Part shown: positions 12,001-18,000 of the stretch, piece after piece | How positions within the stretch are numbered: the stretch's first letter is position 1 | Layout: every line of letters begins with the position of its first letter | NCBI GenBank assembly: GCA_019055375.1 | Contig: JAHQIW010004750.1 | Coordinates: 1-64,000 of the forward strand | DNA from: Parelaphostrongylus tenuis | Taxonomy: Eukaryota > Nematoda > Chromadorea > Rhabditida > Metastrongylidae | Direction: 5' to 3' | Length of the DNA: 64,000 nt | The notes under the pieces: generated by a model | What the model saw: only the letters and a program-made list of their open reading frames with translations | The model's database searches: none | What the model was told of the DNA's origin: nothing | Translations under genes and position numbers: made by a program

Positions 12001-15000
12001 GTAATAGGATCGATGCGTAAGCATCGCCCCTTGGATTAAATCAGAAAAGCAAGCGCATGTAAGAAGCCAAGTCTCGTGTTACAGTAACGCATCCATCTTT
12101 ACGGTTCATTCTTTGGATTTTTAGCGTTTATCCAAAACGCTCCAAGGGTTTTGCGCGCTAATGTTTTGGGATCCCACGACAGTGTCGTGATCGTTACATC
12201 AAAACCATTATTGTTGTACTTTTGCGCCCGATGAACCTAGAGGTTTGCTTCTATCTGAATTACCATTTTGTCTAGATGTTCGTCTGAAAGAATAAAAATC
12301 CAAAAATGAACCGTAAAAATGAATGCGTCCCTGTAAGACGAGACTTGGCACCTTACATGCGCATGCTTTTCTAACTTAATCCTAAAGGCGGTCCTTACGC
12401 ATGGATCCATTTTATCGGCTCATACAAGTATCGATAACAGTGTACGTCCAGGCTCTGAAAAAGGCGGTATCGCCGAAACGTCAGCCAGCAATCCGACAGC
12501 GATCTATCAACAACAACAAACAACGACAACACCAACGTCGTCTACCAATCTCGTGTCAGCTAAAGATCTAGGTTACCATATTTGGTTCACACGATAGTTT
12601 TGAAAGTTCGTACTCACCTTGTACTACACTGCGTTTCCTCCTGATCCGCTGGGAGCAGACGAGGCATATCCGCAAAATCCTCATCATTTTCGTACCTTTC
12701 TTCACAAACAGAATCGCAACCTTCCAACTGCATCTGAAAAACGTCTTTAACAGGCCTTCAAAGCTCTACAATAAATGGCATGACAGCGCAACAGATGAAA
12801 AACACATTATAAATATGCCTAGTGAAACTAGCAAGCAGCACCTCGCGAAGTATTACGTTGGCGAGAAATTTTCCATATTTTTTCGTCCTTGTTGATTTTT
12901 CTTCAGAGCTCAATCTTTTGTTTTCAACTATTATTTGAAGCAGATTCTTGCAGCCATTTTGATAAGTAACACTTATGCACTTGTCTTAAAATGGAACTGA
13001 CCCGAGAACGAAAATGACTGTTTATGCTACACGAGTACTGATACGTGCCAAAGCAGCACTTGAACCCAAACAATACCCGTGTAGCATCAATAATCGTCTT
13101 TGCTCTCGCGACAATTCAATCTTGAAACGGATGTATAAGTGTTATATACTGAAATAACTGCAAGAAGCTGCTCTGAATGATAGCAGAAACAAAAACTTAA
13201 ATGCATGAGAAATAATCAAGAAAAACGAAAAAGTCCAAAAATCTCTTGCCGACTCAATATCATGAAGTAGTGTGTTTCCACAGGTGACAACGATATCCCG
13301 CGGTTCCCTTTAACACATTGCAGATCGTGTGCGCACTATACTTTGCATACTGAGTCTGGTGGATTCTGGTGTTACTTTTAGCGCACTATTCCAACCTATC
13401 TCATAGTTAGGATAAAAGGATAAAGCTCTCGGCGTTAATCAATCCCTGAGGGATGCGCCATGCATTCGACTTCAATTTTTAACTTCGTTTGAGGTGATTG
13501 AATGCACATCTGGCCTTTACAATGACTCGCGGTGGCCTCCCGCTGAACCGAGTCAGTGCTGCTTATCCTCCCAGACAAGTCTGAGACCTGTCTGGTACCA
13601 ATTTACCGACCCCGGAGGGATGGATGGCTTGGTGAGCCATGAGCGCGAAATCGAACCAGTGACCTCGTGTGCGACGCAGGGCACCTCTAACCACTGCGCC
13701 ACATGCGCTCTTATCTCATAGTTAAACTAAAGTAAATCAGAATAGGAGCACTGTGGAGAGAAGTAGCTCTGCACACTTGATGATATACAAAAAATCTTCT
13801 TCCGCAAAAACTCATTAACCAGTACATTGACAAATGACTAACTACCATTTCATTTCAATAGCTATGAAGAATCTAACTTATTGTATGGAAGGCGCAGATA
13901 CAAACAATATTGAAATAAAATCATTATAAGCTGCAAAGTCATTTTAAACGCTCTCATTGACGTTTGGATTGGCTCATGATGATCCATACCAAATATTGGC
14001 ATACACACAGGCTATCGAAATTAAGGTAGACCGGAAACGTAAAGCGCATCAACGACAACCGATCAACGAAAGCTGTTAGCGTCTATATTCCTCGGGATGT
14101 CAAACGCTCCACAGGAAGACCACCGACCCAATACTCCGATTTCTTCACGAAACACCTAGAAGAAAGATATGATGGTCGGCCAACCCCAAGAGTGAGGAGG
14201 ACCCACTGGGCTACTCTTGCACGCGACTGGGAAAAATAGAAGTGTTGCTGGTGCCCGCCGAGTCATTTAACTATCAAACGGGACAGCAGGTGACACAAGT
14301 GACACTTCATACCCACATAACGATAGGCAAATTTTTTCAAACAATTAATTCTTCTTTCCACAGCCCAGCAGTCTTTCAGTTATCACGAGATGACTTCGCC
14401 AGCTATCACAGTTGGCTTTGATGCGATGAACAACATTTCCTCGTACTCCGGATTGGGGCAGACAGGAGAAAAGTTCGCGATCGTGAATGGGTTAAGCAAT
14501 ATACTCCTCTGCAATGATCATGTTCTTATCGCACTTGAAGACGCCAATGGTGCCCTAGAACTACAGGTATTCATTCCATATTTCTTCCTCATCAGTAGCA
14601 CTGCAGCTAAGTCATACGCGTTGATATCCACCTATTTTGGCATGAACTCGATGGTGAACTTTCGGTGCCTCTATATCGCTTTGACTGAGACAAAATATAA
14701 AATACATTTCAATTATCCTCCTCCTAATTCGCACTTCCTTCTACAGTTCTCCTTTGTCTATAATCCCGCAGTTCTTCTATTTATCGAAAAATAACTTCTT
14801 CAAGATCACAGCTCGCTTTTTGCGAGGTGAACACCTGTTTGTACTCGCAATCGGCAACACAGGAAAAGAGAGCGGTCGCGAGTGGGTTGAAAGCTTAATC
14901 ATTGGATGCCATGCCGTACTTGGTATGAGATTATCTTCCTCCTACATCATATAGTTGCGTCACTCTATCATGTTATCTATTGACCGCTTCAGTGCAAAAA

Positions 15001-18000
15001 TATGAAAAGTAAGTGAGCTCTCTGATAAGCATCAAGACAAAATTCGTTCAGAAAATAATCTCCCTTCAAATTTTTAGTACTATAACACGTTTCTTGAGAG
15101 GCTTTATTTAGTCACAAGTATCACCATACCATAAACAGACCCACTGACTATCAACCAAGCCAGGGAAACTTTGGTGAAATTTCTATTCGCTTCCTTTCTG
15201 CAGCATCTCCGATCACAGAGGTGCTCTTACAAGCAAAAGATCATAACACTTCTCAGCTACAAGTTATTTTGATCCTTTTCAGCGAATAAATTTCCCGAAT
15301 AACTTGTAAGACAGTTCCGTAAGGTGAGTTAGATGTTCCTCGAAATGTTCATCTGAATCTTCAGATGAAGCCTTGATGTTGGCCATATAAACCGCATCCA
15401 GATATTTTCGAGTTAGCTGATTTTCTAGCGAAATTAGGATTGCAATGCTATTCCACTAATATGTCTATTTGGTACACCTAACGCGATTATAGCTCTAAAA
15501 ACATCTCTGACGAAGAAAATTACTGAAAAATAAGGTCCAGTTGCACGCTCTTTTGCTAGATTTATGAAGTTTTCGCAGTAAAAGCTCTATTTGGAAACTC
15601 ATATTTGAAAAAGATCTTCAAAAATTTTGAGAGAAAAAAAAACTTCAAAACAGATGAAATTCAAGAAAATTGGCTGAAAAGAATGAGAATAATGAGTGTT
15701 ATAAGATACCGTAGGTGGGGTGAGTGGATGACTACTTGGTGGTGATCCTGGAACGGATTGGATTCCGGAATCTGGTGTTGTTGATGAGTCACTGACTGGA
15801 GCTGCCCATTGACCAGAAGCAGTGACACGAGTAGATCGCGAATCGTTCTACAACAAAGAGATTGATTTGAAGACGATACGGTCAGTTAAATGAATGAGAC
15901 AAAAAGTACTGAAGAAATTCCATGCACACCTATAAAAAAAGCGTTACATGAAGCCCTTGAAAGCTTAGGATAAGCCTTTCGCTTACATTGACTCAAATGA
16001 CAGTTGATGCTCCCTACTATTCAAACTTGTCTCGACTGTATTTTTGAGAAACAAGTCATGATGACCAAGACCAAGAACTAATCGAAGCAAACATACTCAA
16101 TGACTACTGCAAGTTATACAAAACTGTAGAGCCCGGGCGGGAGTTGAACCTGCACTCCCATCTTTTCCGGCGATACAGAAAGACAGAACAGGAGCCCCGT
16201 GCAATAAACACGCACACAGAAAAGGTGAGATGCTGGTTCAGACCTGCCTACCCGAGGTTTGAAGCTGCATATCAAACGTCATAATTCGTATGGTTCGCAA
16301 CATCATATCACCGCTTAGAGAACGATTAAGTGAAGTGGAAATTAACATAGCTATTGCACTCCAATTATTTCCAAATAGAACATTAGCAATTCTGATGCAT
16401 TCCAAAGAGAAACAAAGTAAAAACTGAAAAGTTTGCAGTAACAATTCCAACACCTTACGTAACGCACCAGAAACCCCAAAAAGATAACTAACAGAATTAT
16501 AAAAAATAACAATAAGCCCACCAAATACAACAATAAAAACAAATTCAACTTATAATATAACACTTGCAACCCTACATTAAATAACTGGGTCTAGTTATTA
16601 TTTGTTATTTTACACTACTTTTTGTTCGCTACCTTTTTTGTAAGTGTTAGAAAAGCTGCTGAATGTCGTATATAAAGTGCTAAAGAACAAGAAAGAAACA
16701 GCTGGCGCAGTACCTGCGAGCCAATTTTCGTAGATGGAGTAGGTTGGTTCTGATAATGCATGATATTCGGTAAAGGTGACATTGGCGATGAGTCAAGCTG
16801 AGGTGACGCCGACGAGACAGACAAACTTCGAGGCTGAAAACCCTTCATATTTAAATGTGGCTGGTAAGGAATTCTTTGACTGCCTACGTCCTCCTTAAAC
16901 TTTTCTAATCCTATTCTACCATAAATTTGTAGACTGAAAGTGATACACTTATGATGCGAATCCTAGATACCTATATCGCTAAGCCGAGCGTAGATTGGTG
17001 ATAGTAGTAGTGCAAGTAGCGGTAAACTGGCCGTAGTTTCAGCGACTTTGCCCTCTTCAAAGCCTGGAGCGAACTGTGCAGTCTAACCCTTGGAGAAGGC
17101 GAAGTCGCCGAAACGTCAGCCATCGAACTGCTACAACTACCACTATTAACAATCTCGAGTCGGTTAAACAAGATAGCTCTTAAGACTTGAACATATGCTA
17201 GTTTTTAGCGCTGGGATTTGTATGAAGTCAAACATTTTCAGCAATAAAATTTTGTATTACACGGTGGATCACTAAAAGATACATTTGCATAATAAATCAT
17301 GGCCATGAAACGGCCGATAACATCCAACTGGACAGCATCACAAAGGAAGAAAAACGTGGCATTTGAAGAAGCTTACTGAAGAAGCTGCGCTTCCAATTTA
17401 AATCACAAAAGTCCACCTGCGAATTACATGGACTGGACAGCGTATTGTGTACTGTTGGCGGAGCATAAGCAGCTTTGAAAGAAGTCGTCTGAGGCCACGA
17501 TGATGCCACTGGGAATGTAGTTGTGGCCAACGGTGTTGGAGAAATCGCCACAGAAGCATCACCGCCCTGTTGAAGCCGAACCTGGACCTTAGCTGGTACG
17601 AGGACCTTAAAAAAGGGAAATTATGAAAACTCTCAACATTGACATAAGTGAGTCTTGAAGACTTCGCTTAGCTAGCCGACGCGAGGTTGGCAATAGTGAT
17701 AGCAATAGCAGCTCGATGGTTAACGTTCCGGTGACCTTATCTTCAGAGCTTGGACGTACATTGGTACCATGTAATTTAAATGGCTCATTAAAATACCGAT
17801 GACTTTACATACGACCTAATTCAGGTCAAAAGATCGAACGTATACGCGCCAAATCTCGTGTGGCAGTGACGCACTCGCCCTTCCGGTTCAAAAATACCGC
17901 ATCAAGACATCGATAATCCGCCTGGTCATTCAAAATGTCTGATACTACGTACGTCCAGGCTCTAAAAAGGCGAAGCCGCAGACACGTAAGCCATCGAACT

